Part shown: piece after piece, positions 25,374-36,323 of the stretch | Layout: each line of letters opens with the position of its first letter | Position numbering within the stretch: the stretch's first letter is position 1 | Origin: Melitaea cinxia | Taxonomy: Eukaryota; Arthropoda; Insecta; Lepidoptera; Nymphalidae | Direction: 5' to 3' | NCBI RefSeq assembly: GCF_905220565.1 | Contig: NC_059404.1 | Span: forward strand, 5,298,472 to 5,362,471 | Length of the DNA stretch: 64,000 nt | Translations under genes and position numbers: made by a program | Notes under the pieces: model-generated | The model's database searches: none | The model's input: only the letters and a program-made list of their open reading frames with translations | What the model was told of the DNA's origin: nothing

Positions 25374-28300
25374 ATTAATTCTCCTCAGAAGTATCAACGT
25401 TTCAGAATGATGGGAGCTTCAGAGCATTCATCGTATAAATATATATGAAATTATTATCAATATCTTTAATTATTTAATAAAAATATGTTTGAATGAACAT
25501 TTAATAAGACTTTATAATATAATATATCGATGTGAATACAAGATTTCTGAACAGGTACACTAACTGTTTCTGACATTAAATCAAAGGTGTGTACTTTGTG
25601 TTTTATCTTGATTACATAAATCGAAACTGCTTATAATTATATGGAATAAGTGTTAACAGGTACCAAATAAATATGTATTCAAACTGTTTTTATGTATAAA
25701 TATTGATTATAATCATATAAAAATTATTGTAAATTTATACGTTCTCTTGCCGCGATACAATTTTTTTATGCCCTGTTAATATTCCGTTTGTGTGGTAATA
25801 TAGTATAAATATATATGTTTTTATCGACTATAAACGTTCTTTTAAGACATATTACTTAATTTTTCTTTTTACATAATCTCAATGCCAATCTTGGAATTTA
25901 ATCCTACTTGAATAAAGTAAATCATCCAAATCATATATCATACATTTCGTACTTGAGACACATAAAACATATACTCACAAAAATATTATTCTATTATTTA
26001 TAAGATCCTTAGAATAACAATTAATTAAAATGTTATGAAGCTATAATTAGTGTTATTTTTAAATTAACATCAATTATCTTAATAAATATGAAATAAAAGA
26101 TAAAATAATGACCCAAAATAATAATTATATATATATATATATTAGCTAGATGAAAGGCTGAAAATATTATTGATGACATTCTAAAACCGAGGTCGTCAAG
26201 TACGTGTTCTAACGGAAATTGATGCAAAACGTATGAAGCGCGTATCGTATAAATGTATCCTGTTTTTATAAATACGGAGTCAGTATCTGTAACAGCTGAG
26301 ATATTTGTCATGACTTAATATTCTTCTGGTTGTGACTGATGTTTGAATTAACACCGATTTTGAAATCTCTTCAAAAATTCACTTTTATGAACCCTAAAAT
26401 TTTATTACTAAATACCTTTTTATCTTTCCTCGCTATTTTTAAAGCTTATTTAGATTTTAATTTTTAATTTCCTTAATTTTTCTTTCCCTAAGAACTACCT
26501 ATATAAAGTCAGAAATCTAAACAAATGTCTGAATGGACAAGCCGTTCCCGTTTCGCGTTCAGCAACAAGTTTTAGCGATTTTTATTTGAAATGAACTTGA
26601 AAACTTATATTTAAAATATTAATTTCAATTGAAAAGTCATTTTAAGAAAATAAATTAAAAATTCGAAAACCAAAAGTATAAATAAAGCTAAAGTAGATTG
26701 ATTGTATCTTCTTTGTTTTGATAATCAGACACCCAAAAAAAAAGGTATGATAGTTAAGTTTAAGTATGACTGAATAGTTTCATTAGTCACAAGTAAACAA
26801 AGATACAATTATTGTTAATAAAAAAAATTATATCACAAGTTTGGCAGGTTTATGATTGAGTTACTTATAAAAATTATTTATTGATTGCATTTATACGTAT
26901 GCAAAATAATTAGCAATAAAATTTGTAACGAAATAATATATATCCGCTTATTAATAGTAATTTATTAAATAATTAAGTTTCTCATATCAATTACAAATTT
27001 CCATATTATGTAATAGACTTCACTTAGACTTCACTAGTAATATAAGCTAAAAAAAATTGTCTGTCTTGTGATTCGGTGTTACGATAGCGACATGAAATAT
27101 AATCTTAATAATATTTCTGGACTTCTTATTGAAAATCCAGTGCGTGTTCTATCATGTGTTGGTATGGCAACGGAGATATTCATGTTATATAGCTTCAATA
27201 AAATCGTATTCTTATCGAATGTGCAAAATTTTCCTTTGTTTTTAATAGTTTTTTCCTCACTAACACAGTAAATAGTTTTACTTGTCTGTAAATTTATAAG
27301 TTTTACGAATAAATTATTCAAGTGGTTTGATAAATTAAACCTTTGACGTTGATATTCCGATATACCTACATCCGATACATATAGATATTTGTTACGTGTA
27401 AAAATGTTGATGCATTCCGATTGAATTCTCGACTTCTTGCAAGATCGATCGCAATTGATCTGGATTCAATGATTAAATAATATTAGGTCAATTAATATGA
27501 ATATATTTCACTATTTTACTCTATTTATTGACTTAGATTATAAAATACACACTTTCATTATACATTGTTCCATGCCGATGACAAAACATTTGATAATAAA
27601 CATCCAGACAACATTTTCAGAAATAACTATGACATAATTAATACGAAAAATAATTTTGAAAAAATATTCGAAATGTTCCTACAAAACAGTACTAATGTGG
27701 AGAATAAGTAAATCTCGAGTTTTAAATTCTTAAATTTACCTTATACTGCTATAAAGATTAATACGTGTCCTATTCTAAGTCCCTCTATTACGATTTCAAA
27801 AATACAACTCAAATGGAAAAACATTACACTAACAAACTTAATGGTTGCTTGATATAGTTTTCTCGTGCAAATGTTTGATAATTATTTTACCTATACTTAA
27901 ATATAGAAGCAATTTTAAAATAACCAGTTCTAGTCTAATATAGGTGTGTAAACTTTTGCAAGCGATAAATTAAAGTTGCTTTGAACCATATGTTCCTTCG
28001 TAAAAAGCCGACGAGGAAACTAAATGACAACACCCGGTTATTTATGTACCCGTTATTGTATAAGGTGCGTTTATTTATCGACCTATACGTTTTCTCTATT
28101 AAAATATTAAACTAGATTCTAAAAACGCTTCGTGATTTTAACTTATTCCTTCAAATATCACTTACTCAACCATTCAAAATAATATTTATTAACGGATATG
28201 CAGAAGTAATCAAAATGGATCAAGGAATAGATTGAAAATAGCAAAACTAAATTATTTAATTTAAAATAGTTTTATTATCATATCGAATCATATCATTTAA

Positions 28301-28609
28301 TTTATTACTCAAATTATTTAGTCAAGCAAAAATCGTCCTTAATTAGCACGTATTAAATATCAATACTTTTTATTTTCAGTTGACGTTTAAGGTCACTGCT
28401 CTCCTTTTATGAGTTGTGTGATATTTTATAACTGTTACTTGTCTCCGTAAACAAGCATCAAATGATTTTTTTTGTCACTAGTAAATCCATTTCATTTGAA
28501 CATTAATAAAAGAATCTTCAAAAAAAATTAATAATAATCTCTTCCGTCATACACTACATGTATCGCCAGTTACAAAATAAAGTAAATGTACACAGTTATA
28601 AATAAAGTC
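25374..28609. other. gene-free AT-rich stretch
   Basis: No supported gene or long repeat. A short TA-dinucleotide run occurs at about 26126-26143. Open frames here are short and featureless. Confidence 0.55.
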
Positions 28610-28611
28610 CT

Positions 28612-28765
28612 CTTACTCAATGGCCACCAGTAGGAATTTCTCCTGTATTGGTCAAACATCTGTATGGCCAATACAAAATTAATGTTTGCTGAGTGCGGTG
28701 ATCAAACCCGCGACCGCTAGCGCAACATCCAGCGCTTTGACCGCTATGCAAATGTGTCGTCAATT
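28612..28765 (-). repeat. tRNA-derived SINE fragment (family A)
   Basis: Complement of the SINE head: GTATGGCCAATACAAA, then GATCAAACCCGCGACCGCTA (B-box complement) and GCGCTTTGACCGCTATGCAA. The tail portion is missing. Confidence 0.65.
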
Positions 28766-29159
28766 ATTATTTAATAAGGAGTGTCATTTCTTTAATATGG
28801 ATTACACAAAAATAAATACACTTCTATAATTTTTTGTTCTAAAATCTTTGCTCTACATTTCAGTCTATTTTAACTGACTTGAGTCTAATTTTAATTTTGT
28901 AATGAAATTACTATGTGCATAATTACACAAGATAACTGTGATGATACTCTTGTTAATAATATGTTAAAACATGACTAAATAAGATTACAACGCTAATTAG
29001 GTTTTTCAACATAAAATCAAAACTTTCAAAATTCTTATTTTATGACTGCAAACGGTGTATTATGGTCCTACTACTGTTAGGTTTTTAATCTGTAACACAT
29101 TATTTTAATAACTTTGTTACGATTTAAATTACGCCAGATTTTTGCGGCATTTTAATATG
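28766..29159. other. gene-free stretch before the LINE
   Basis: AT-rich and non-coding. The 5' boundary of the LINE that follows could not be fixed because no target-site duplication was found. Confidence 0.5.
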
Positions 29160-29298
29160 ATTCCTCCCCGGACCTCTGTGGAGTGCAGACGTGCCTTGTG
29201 TTATATTAGTGTTAGCTGACAGACACATACACAGCAGTGACAACGTGAGTAATATTCTGTTATCCTGCTAATCGAAATTGAATAACGAGCGATTAACG

Positions 29299-30222
29299 AT
29301 GCCAATCAAACCCTCCGGCTTACCTACACTATCGACGCTTGCGCCATTGTCTGGCGGTCTCGATAGCAATACGAGCTCCACTACAAACGACCCGCCGCTT
29401 CACCAATGTGCGTCCGCGCCTGATCTCTCAACAGTTCAACCAAATATTACCGAACGTAAAAAAAGGAAGTTCGGAGGAGATGATTTTGACGCGGGTATTA
29501 CTTTGAGGGTATTCTCGGATTTCTCAAAACAACAAGAGAACCGTTTCGAGGATTTGTTTCGGAGAATGAATAATATTCTAGAACAAAACATTGAACTTAA
29601 AAAAAGTGTAGAAGTTCTATCAAGTAAATATGATGATTTCTTGTCGCGCATATCTAATCTCGAATCGGAACGTAAGGAGGATAAAAAGTACATACAACGG
29701 TTGGAGGAACAAGTCGATTTATTGGAGCGAAAATCTCAAGCAACTATTATTGAACTCAAAAATGTTCCAAAATCGACTGGTGAGACAAAGGATCATCTCC
29801 GTAAAATGGTTATGTGTATGGCTAAAGCAATTAATGTTGAGGTTGATAATTCTGATATTAGAGATATTTATCGAATAAAGTCAAAAGATAACATGAATCC
29901 TATTAGAGTAGACTTTAATAACGTAATTATTAAAGATAAAGTAATATCTAGTGTTAAAAAATTTAATAAGTCAAAGGAAATTACAGCGAAACTTAATACG
30001 TCACACTTAAATTTACAATCTCCTACACAGCCGGTTTATATATCTGAAACATTAACCAAGAAAACGCAGCGGCTTTATTATATGTCAAGGCAGTTTCAAA
30101 AAGCACACGATTTTAAATTCTGCTGGACAACACACGGAATAGTTTATCTTCGCCGACGAGAAGAGGATCCCCAAATTCGCGTTAATACTGAATATGACTT
30201 AAACAAACTTTTACTAAAATGA
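29299..30222 (+). CDS. LINE ORF1 protein (coiled coil, FP-like C-terminal domain)
   Basis: A 307-residue protein starting at the first in-frame ATG (29299); the frame stays open slightly upstream without another ATG. The N-terminal 60 or so residues are Ser/Thr/Pro-rich. There follows a KKRKF basic patch, then about residues 75-150 form a heptad-rich coiled coil (FEDLFRRMNNILEQN, then LESERKEDKKYIQRLEEQV), suitable for oligomerisation. The C-terminal half (IYRIKSK, VYISETLTKKTQRLYYMSRQ, FCWTTHGIVYLRR) resembles the FP C-terminal domain found in many lepidopteran transposon ORF1 proteins. In such elements ORF1 is expected to bind element RNA as a chaperone. I see no CCHC knuckle. It lies 726 bases upstream of the ORF2 start. 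Confidence 0.8.
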   Translation: MPIKPSGLPTLSTLAPLSGGLDSNTSSTTNDPPLHQCASAPDLSTVQPNITERKKRKFGGDDFDAGITLRVFSDFSKQQENRFEDLFRRMNNILEQNIELKKSVEVLSSKYDDFLSRISNLESERKEDKKYIQRLEEQVDLLERKSQATIIELKNVPKSTGETKDHLRKMVMCMAKAINVEVDNSDIRDIYRIKSKDNMNPIRVDFNNVIIKDKVISSVKKFNKSKEITAKLNTSHLNLQSPTQPVYISETLTKKTQRLYYMSRQFQKAHDFKFCWTTHGIVYLRRREEDPQIRVNTEYDLNKLLLK

Positions 30223-30261
30223 CTATGTTTATATTTACATCTATGTTTTTGTTTACATAAC

Positions 30262-30819
30262 TTGTTTTTTAATGTTTTCTATTTTTGCCAACAATATTTT
30301 TGTAATACTTTAGACCCTATGGAAAACATGTATTGTTGTTGTTCTATTGTACAATATTATGTTATACTTACAACGAATGTAATATATAAGTTACACATAT
30401 ATAACCCACTCAATATAAATAATAAAACACATTTTAGCCATGTACACATTCTCACACATTCATATACATTACACAATCCACACTACATTGAAAACAAAAT
30501 TAATTTATTTGTTTATTGTAAATTTTTAAAAGTACTGTCCTATGTTATACCCACATCAAATTGTTATGAAATACACACATACTACCCACACAGTAGAAAT
30601 AATAAAACATATTTTATTCATACACATTGTATCACACATACTTATAAACATTCATTGTACGTTTCTCATTATATTGCAAACAAAATTGACTTACTTCAGT
30701 ATTACGAATTTATGAAAGTACTGATTATTATTATAAACATAGGAAAATATATTGCGTATAATTTAAATACAAATGGAATGAATGTGAAGACATTTAGTTT
30801 TGAGTATAAAATTCAATGA
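30262..30819 (+). other. inter-ORF open frame with tandem 61-62-codon repeats
   Basis: Between ORF1 and ORF2 a frame is open for 185 codons; it begins at a non-ATG codon, and the first ATG (Met20) is at 30319. It contains two diverged copies of a unit of 183-186 bases (30331-30513 and 30514-30699) plus the start of a third at about 30700. Both copies keep the same frame and features such as NNKT, a HxH then TH pair, HYIxNKI and KVL. It is rich in His, Tyr, Asn and Ile. It could be a real third LINE protein or a repeated untranslated spacer with an internal promoter or enhancer role. I recognise no domain. Confidence 0.4.
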
Positions 30820-30948
30820 CAACATATTTATTCCAGCCTCAGAAGTAGACGCAACTGGCCAGGTTGATTGTATATCAATAAGCAACACTGGACTTTGTTC
30901 TCAAGTATACAATGTGACGAGTTTAGTGATCCGTTAATAATATTGACT

Positions 30949-33774
30949 ATGAATATAAGAAGCATTAAAAGTAATTTTGACCTTTTCATAGCTTTCATTT
31001 CTACTATGAATATTGCCATAGATGTCATAGTACTTACGGAGTGCTGGACAAAAGAGGATGATACACCGCCGAGTATTAGGGATTACAATATATTTTGGAC
31101 AAAGGTTAGCTATAATAAAAATGATGGAGTAGTCGTGTATGTAAGGAGTGAGTTACGGGTTAGTGTTCAGGAACCAAGGTTTCGAGAGGGGAATTGTCTT
31201 GTTCTCTGTTTGGAACCCGAGTACACAATTATTTGCTCCTACCGACCACCTAGTTTTAGAAATATAAATATTTACTTAGATTCGTTGAATAATTTATTAA
31301 ATAATACCCACACAAAAAATGTTATTTTGGTAGGCGATATAAACATTAATATCATGCCGGAAAATCTATCAGGGGCGACTCAGGATTATTTAAACTTACT
31401 TGCACTACACGGATTAAAACCAGGCATTAATATACCCACACGCATAAATACTTGTATTGATCATATAATGATAAAATGCTCGTCACCTTGTAAAACTATA
31501 GTGTTTGAACAAAAAATAACAGATCACTCTCCACTATTATTATTTATAAATAAAGCTAATGTGATAAAAAAACCGTTTAATGTCAATAACATAAAAATAA
31601 ACTATAGTAATATTAAAGACACACTTGTTAAAAGGAAGTGGTCAGAATTATATAGCATTAATGATACGAATTTGGCATCTGAATTGTTATTAACAACTTT
31701 GATAAATGTTATAACTGCTAATGCTACAATTGTTAAAACATCTAAAAAACTTCAACCACTTAAACCCTGGATCACAAAGGGAGTAGTAAAATGCATACGG
31801 AAAAGAGACAAGTTACATAAGAAAACAAAAAAGTCACCTATAGATATAGACAAACAACAAAAATACTTGAGATATAGAAATATATGTAATTCTATAATTA
31901 AAAATTTGAAAAAACAATATTATCAAGACAAATTAAATAGAAACAAAGGAAACATTAAAGAAACCTGGCATATTATCAAGGAAATATGTGGTATAGATTA
32001 CAATAAAGAAAATCAGGATGACTTACTAAATATAGATGAGTCTCCAAAAGTGGCTGTCAATAAGGTTAATGACTTTTTTACCTCCATAGGAGCTACTTTG
32101 GCACAACAAATACTCACTAAAATGAATCTTTCTGAACTAGATCTGGCTCGAAAAGTAAAAACTAATTATTCACCAATTAAATCAATGTCCTTTGCACCAA
32201 CTGACGGTAATGAAATAAAAGATATTGTTTCCGGACTTAGATTGCGTAGTGCGCCAGGCTGGGATACTATAACATCAAAAATTGTAAAGGAGAATATTGC
32301 GTCTCTTGCGTTGCCGATTGCTTACCTTTGCAATCTTAGTCTAGAAACAGGTGTTTTTCCGGATTTATTTAAAAGGGCAGTGGTTTGTCCGATATATAAA
32401 TCTGGTGAGAAGACTGTACCATCAAACTACCGGCCAATCTCTTTACTCTCTACCCTATCTAAAATATTAGAGAAAGTGGTAAATAAACGAATGATAAATT
32501 ATTTAGAAAAAAATGAGTTGCTTAGCAAATATCAATTTGGCTTTAGGAAAAATAAATCAACGGAAGACGCAGTACTAAGATTAACAAATAATATAGTATC
32601 GTATTTAGACAAGGGTGACAAGTGTTTGGGAGTCTTTCTAGATCTTCAAAAAGCGTTCGACACAGTGTCTGTACCGATACTCCTGAAACGTTTGGATAGT
32701 ATTGGCATAAGAGGTGTGGTTCTTGAGTGGTTCACGGACTATTTATCGAAGAGAACACAGTGTGTGAGGGTGACTGGTGTTATGAGTGATCAACTTACCT
32801 GTAGGTTCGGTGTTCCACAGGGCAGCACTCTTGGACCTACATTATTTCTTATCTATATTAATGAACTCTGTAATGTAGCTACCCAGTGTAACGTGGATAT
32901 AACTATGTTTGCTGATGACACTGTACTACTTTTTCACGGTAGCAATTGGGACACTGTATACACTAAAGCTGAAAATGGCCTTGCTATAGTCACAGCCTGG
33001 CTGGAGGAAAGCTTGCTGTCCTTGAATGTTTCAAAGACGAATTATATATGCTTCAGCAAGTCAGCATCGGATAAATTGTTACCTAATTCTGGACTTAAAA
33101 TACATACGCACCCTTGTAACCGCATCGTTGACAACTGTAACTGTGGCTGTGGAAAACTTAATAGAGTAGATTCCGTGAAGTACTTAGGTGTAGTAGTCGA
33201 TGAACGACTTAATTGGAACTTACATATTACTACTTTAACTACTAGGATCAGAAAGCTTATGTACATCTTCAAAAATTTACGTTCAATATGTGAAGAAAGG
33301 CTCCTAATTCAAGTCTATCGAGCACTCTGCGAGTGCCTTGTGAGATATTGCATCTGTGCATGGGGAGGCGCTGGTAAGACAAATATAATGCTTGCAGAGA
33401 AGGCCCAACGCGCGGTCCTAAAAGTAATACTCTCTTTACCTTATAGGCATCCCACAGTTGCGGTGTATAAACAAGCTGATGTACTGACTGTAAGACAAAT
33501 ATACATATATGAAGTTGTTAAAAGATACCATAAGAAGTGTGTACCTTATTTACCTATAATGAACAAAAGGATAAAAAGATGTCCGGTAAATCCTACGAAA
33601 ACAGCGTTTGGACGAAAACATTACAATCACCATGCTCCAACTCTTTATAATAAAATTAACACAATTTTCAACATCAGAGCACTTAATAACTATACATTAA
33701 AGGAAAAATTACTTGCCTGGTTAAAATGCTTAGATTACAACGCTACAGAGAATCTTTTAATAACAGTTAAATAA
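30949..33774 (+). CDS. LINE ORF2: AP-like endonuclease and reverse transcriptase
   Basis: A 941-residue protein from the first ATG at 30949 (a stop lies 84 bases upstream in frame, at 30865). The N-terminal 210 or so residues are an exonuclease-endonuclease-phosphatase domain with the expected pattern: NIRS near the start, ECW (catalytic Glu), SYRPP, VGDININ, DHI and TDHSP. This domain nicks target DNA. The reverse transcriptase occupies about residues 430-700: NYRPISLLS, QFGFRKNKST, LDLQKAFDTV (Asp at 32641), GVPQGSTLGPTLF and FADD (32908-32919). The C-terminal part after KYLGVVVDERLNW lacks an RNase H or zinc knuckle that I can see. All three catalytic Asp residues and the endonuclease Glu/Asp/His are present, and there is no frame break. 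Confidence 0.95.
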   Translation: MNIRSIKSNFDLFIAFISTMNIAIDVIVLTECWTKEDDTPPSIRDYNIFWTKVSYNKNDGVVVYVRSELRVSVQEPRFREGNCLVLCLEPEYTIICSYRPPSFRNINIYLDSLNNLLNNTHTKNVILVGDININIMPENLSGATQDYLNLLALHGLKPGINIPTRINTCIDHIMIKCSSPCKTIVFEQKITDHSPLLLFINKANVIKKPFNVNNIKINYSNIKDTLVKRKWSELYSINDTNLASELLLTTLINVITANATIVKTSKKLQPLKPWITKGVVKCIRKRDKLHKKTKKSPIDIDKQQKYLRYRNICNSIIKNLKKQYYQDKLNRNKGNIKETWHIIKEICGIDYNKENQDDLLNIDESPKVAVNKVNDFFTSIGATLAQQILTKMNLSELDLARKVKTNYSPIKSMSFAPTDGNEIKDIVSGLRLRSAPGWDTITSKIVKENIASLALPIAYLCNLSLETGVFPDLFKRAVVCPIYKSGEKTVPSNYRPISLLSTLSKILEKVVNKRMINYLEKNELLSKYQFGFRKNKSTEDAVLRLTNNIVSYLDKGDKCLGVFLDLQKAFDTVSVPILLKRLDSIGIRGVVLEWFTDYLSKRTQCVRVTGVMSDQLTCRFGVPQGSTLGPTLFLIYINELCNVATQCNVDITMFADDTVLLFHGSNWDTVYTKAENGLAIVTAWLEESLLSLNVSKTNYICFSKSASDKLLPNSGLKIHTHPCNRIVDNCNCGCGKLNRVDSVKYLGVVVDERLNWNLHITTLTTRIRKLMYIFKNLRSICEERLLIQVYRALCECLVRYCICAWGGAGKTNIMLAEKAQRAVLKVILSLPYRHPTVAVYKQADVLTVRQIYIYEVVKRYHKKCVPYLPIMNKRIKRCPVNPTKTAFGRKHYNHHAPTLYNKINTIFNIRALNNYTLKEKLLAWLKCLDYNATENLLITVK

Positions 33775-33799
33775 TAACTATTGACTAACGTGATATACA

Positions 33800-33854
33800 C
33801 AGACATATATACAGACACAAACACACACACACACACAAACACAAACACACGCAC

Positions 33855-33885
<31 letters not shown>

Positions 33886-33893
33886 TACACATG
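33800..33893. repeat. CA-rich microsatellite
   Basis: Imperfect run of CA dinucleotides interrupted by AAAC and CGC units, within the LINE 3' untranslated region. Probably a late expansion after or during insertion. Confidence 0.9.
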
Positions 33894-34153
33894 GTAATAA
33901 ATAGTGATCAACTAAACACACATGGCACATGTTTTCCATCTAAATGTTAATTATTGTTTAAAGTTATTAATGTTAATGTTAGCTAGTTTTGATTTTTTTG
34001 TACCATTGAATTGATAATAATTAGTTTTTAAGGGCATAATTTGTTATTACATATATTTAAGGGGAGGATACTGACGTCTGCAACACAGTGCAAACTAGTG
34101 CAGGAGTCAGGGTAATCTGTATTGTATAATTTATGATTGTGTCCAATAAAGAT

Positions 34154-34180
<27 letters not shown>

Positions 34181-34184
<4 letters not shown>

Positions 34185-34403
34185 GTAGATAATGAGTGCC
34201 ATAAATAAAGTAGTTACTTTGTCAAGCCGGAAACTAAGTATTAAATGCTCGTATTTACTAAATACGTGTAAAACGCGTTTTCTTAATATGTCTAGTATAC
34301 ACAGTTAGTCACTGTTACTTTCAAAACTATTAATATTTCGATGGGCGTAAGTACATAATGTAATAAATGTATATGTTCTTACTGTATTCTTCAAAAACGT
34401 TTT
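34181..34403. other. short gene-free stretch
   Basis: AT-rich sequence between the LINE tail and a SINE. Nothing recognised; no target duplication matching the LINE 5' flank was found here. Confidence 0.5.
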
Positions 34404-34645
34404 GACTAGCCCGTTGGAGTAGTTTGTAGTTGTCCTGCTGTCTGCTTCACGAGTCGTGGGTTCGATTCCCGCCTGAATCTGGGTGAAATATTTGTATCTA
34501 TTATTTATATATTATTATTTCCATGTATGTTATCAAAAAAAGAGATTTAGCTATAGCAGTCGGCCAGACCTATAACACAACCTATTAAGTTGCTTACCTA
34601 AGGAACAGAAGACCGAATGTGCATGTTATAAGAAATTTATTTATT
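34404..34645 (+). mobile_element. tRNA-derived SINE, family B, copy 1
   Basis: Head CCCGTTGGAGTAGTTTGTAG and B-box GTGGGTTCGATTCCC, then a body with TAGCAGTCGGCC and TTAAGTTGCTTACC shared with the copy at 35891-36085. Lacks the family A tail, so it is a separate SINE. Confidence 0.7.
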
Positions 34646-34934
34646 ATTCAAAATCGTCACAGACAAAATTTATACTCTTCTTCTTCTTCTTCTTTAGGCT
34701 TAATGGCTTTCAATAGTGCCATAAGCGCACAGATGATTTCGCCAATGTCACGTAGAACAAATACTCTTCCTCACTCCGAGATTATAAATGTCTTCTTTTA
34801 AATTGTATAATTCGCTTAAATTAATGACATTTATTATTTTATACTAACTTGTAAAGAGCGAACCAAATGGCCTCATACGAATTATTATTTATAAACAAAA
34901 ACGCGTCTATATAGTAACTGTATAAGTCTATTGT

Positions 34935-35160
34935 CTACTCTAACTTGACCTTTATTATGACATCTTGAACTTTAAACAGTTTAATTAGGACTGCAGTCGG
35001 AAAATTATATAAATTTATTTACACTGGCCAATGAGATATGGTTTAAAAACACCTAAAGCTCTACTCTAACTTGACACATAGTATGCCGCCTGAACTTTAG
35101 GCAGGTTAATTAGTACTGTAATCTCAAAATGATCTGCAATAACTCTCACCGGCCAATTAA
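34935..35160. repeat. diverged direct repeat, 126-bp spacing
   Basis: CTACTCTAACTTGAC opens both copies (34935 and 35061). Both continue with GAACTTTA, a GTTAATTAG-like stretch and GGCCAAT. The copies have diverged clearly, so the duplication is old. It lies about 1 kb upstream of the first peroxidase exon found. Confidence 0.7.
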
Positions 35161-35572
35161 ACCTACTTCTAAACTATGATTGACTGCTTAAATTATTCAG
35201 TAAATCAGTACCTATTCTTGCAAAATCGACACACCTTCTCGTATTTCTCGACCACACAAACTAAAGCTAATTGAGGGAGTTTATTACTTCAAGTACATAC
35301 GAAGTAATTGCGAAAGTGGTTATCGAGACAACAGCTTACATACTGTTAAATTTAAAACAAAGCATATAAGAAGTCGTTATTTTAGATTTAGGCCTAATTA
35401 TTATTAACTAATAAACGCTATTTGCTTTACTTTTCAGCAAGAGAATAACTGACTATAGGTACATAGTTTTACCATGACATACATGTAAAATTTTTAAGGA
35501 TTTTTTTTTACCGTTACAGAAATTTTAAACGTCTTCGCGTTTAAACGTTTTGTTACACAATAATATTTATAA

Positions 35573-35887
35573 CTAGCTGTGCCCGCGACTTCGTCAACGT
35601 TAAATTAAAAAAAAATTATCGTTCAGTTCATAGTTACAAAATAAATAAATTTCTAAAATAAAAGTAGCCTAAGTTACTCCTTATTACATCAGCTATCTGC
35701 CAGTGAAAGCTCATTTAAAATCGGTCTAGCCGTATCGGAGATTAGCCGGAACAAACAGACAGACAGACAAAAATTGTAAAAAAGGTTATTTTAGTATATG
35801 TACCGTGTATACATCCATATGCATTTAGTAAAAAGCAGCTATTTTAATATTATAAACAGACACTCCAATTTTATTTATTTGTTTAGA
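35573..35887 (-). mobile_element. Helitron-like non-autonomous element, copy H3
   Basis: On the minus strand it starts TCTAAACAAATAAATAAAAT after A and ends CACAGCTAG before T. The interior matches H2 and H4 closely. It abuts a family B SINE at 35891. Confidence 0.85.
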
Positions 35888-35890
35888 TTA

Positions 35891-36085
35891 TTATTAGGCC
35901 GTTGGTGCTGTTTGTAGTGCTTTCTGTTCAGTGGGTTGTGGGTTCGATTCCCACCTGAGTCATGTATATTTATCTAAAAAAATAGATATTCTCGTAGCAG
36001 TCGGCTGTTACCTATATATATAAAACAAGCATTAAGTTGCTTACCGTAGAAACATACCACTATGTGTGAGTATTACAAGAAAACA
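35891..36085 (+). mobile_element. tRNA-derived SINE, family B, copy 2
   Basis: Head GGCCGTTGGTGCTGTTTGTA, B-box TTGTGGGTTCGATTCCC, body with GTAGCAGTCGGCTG and TTAAGTTGCTTACC. Same family as 34404-34645. It ends about 90 bases before the peroxidase exon. Confidence 0.7.
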
Positions 36086-36176
36086 AAATATACTTATTAT
36101 TAAATATAGTTTATTTTTAATAATAGGATAATCGCATTTTATAACCATATAATTAATATGAATGTTTTTTTTTCAG

Positions 36177-36323
36177 AGCGCTCTTAGTAGCGCTATGCAT
36201 AGTGTATGCGACATCTCTATCGCCGCTCACAGCACCAGCCGATGATGACTGCGCGCTATACCTCACAGGTCCAGGCCGTTCTTCAGCTTACGACTACAGT
36301 TTGAATCTTCTCAAAGGAAACTT
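36177..36323 (+). CDS. peroxidase exon a (signal peptide, mature N-terminus)
   Basis: Acceptor TTTTTTTTTCAG ends at 36176; donor GTAAGT at 36324. The first base completes a codon from an upstream exon and the last codon is split TT|T. Encodes ALLVALCIVYATSL, then an acidic DDDCALYLTG stretch. No in-frame ATG, so an earlier exon must supply the start. Confidence 0.85.

Larger units (their letters stand above)
29160..34180 (+). mobile_element. near-complete CR1/Jockey-group LINE
   Basis: A non-LTR retrotransposon of about 5 kb with two main open frames, no frame breaks in either, and a 3' end of ATT units after CAATAAAG (34146-34180). The 5' untranslated part starts about 29160, where base composition changes (CCCCGGACCTCTGTGGAGTG); the exact start is unproved. 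A CA-rich microsatellite (33800-33893) sits in the 3' untranslated region. With both frames open and the catalytic residues present, it could be a recent or still active insertion. The clade is assigned by overall layout (FP-like ORF1, endonuclease-RT ORF2 without RNase H), not by a tree. Confidence 0.85.

Noticed and set aside
29299..30222. FP-like domain as evidence of a viral insertion
   Set aside because: It sits in ORF1 of a LINE directly followed by endonuclease-RT ORF2, a usual place for this domain in lepidopteran transposons.
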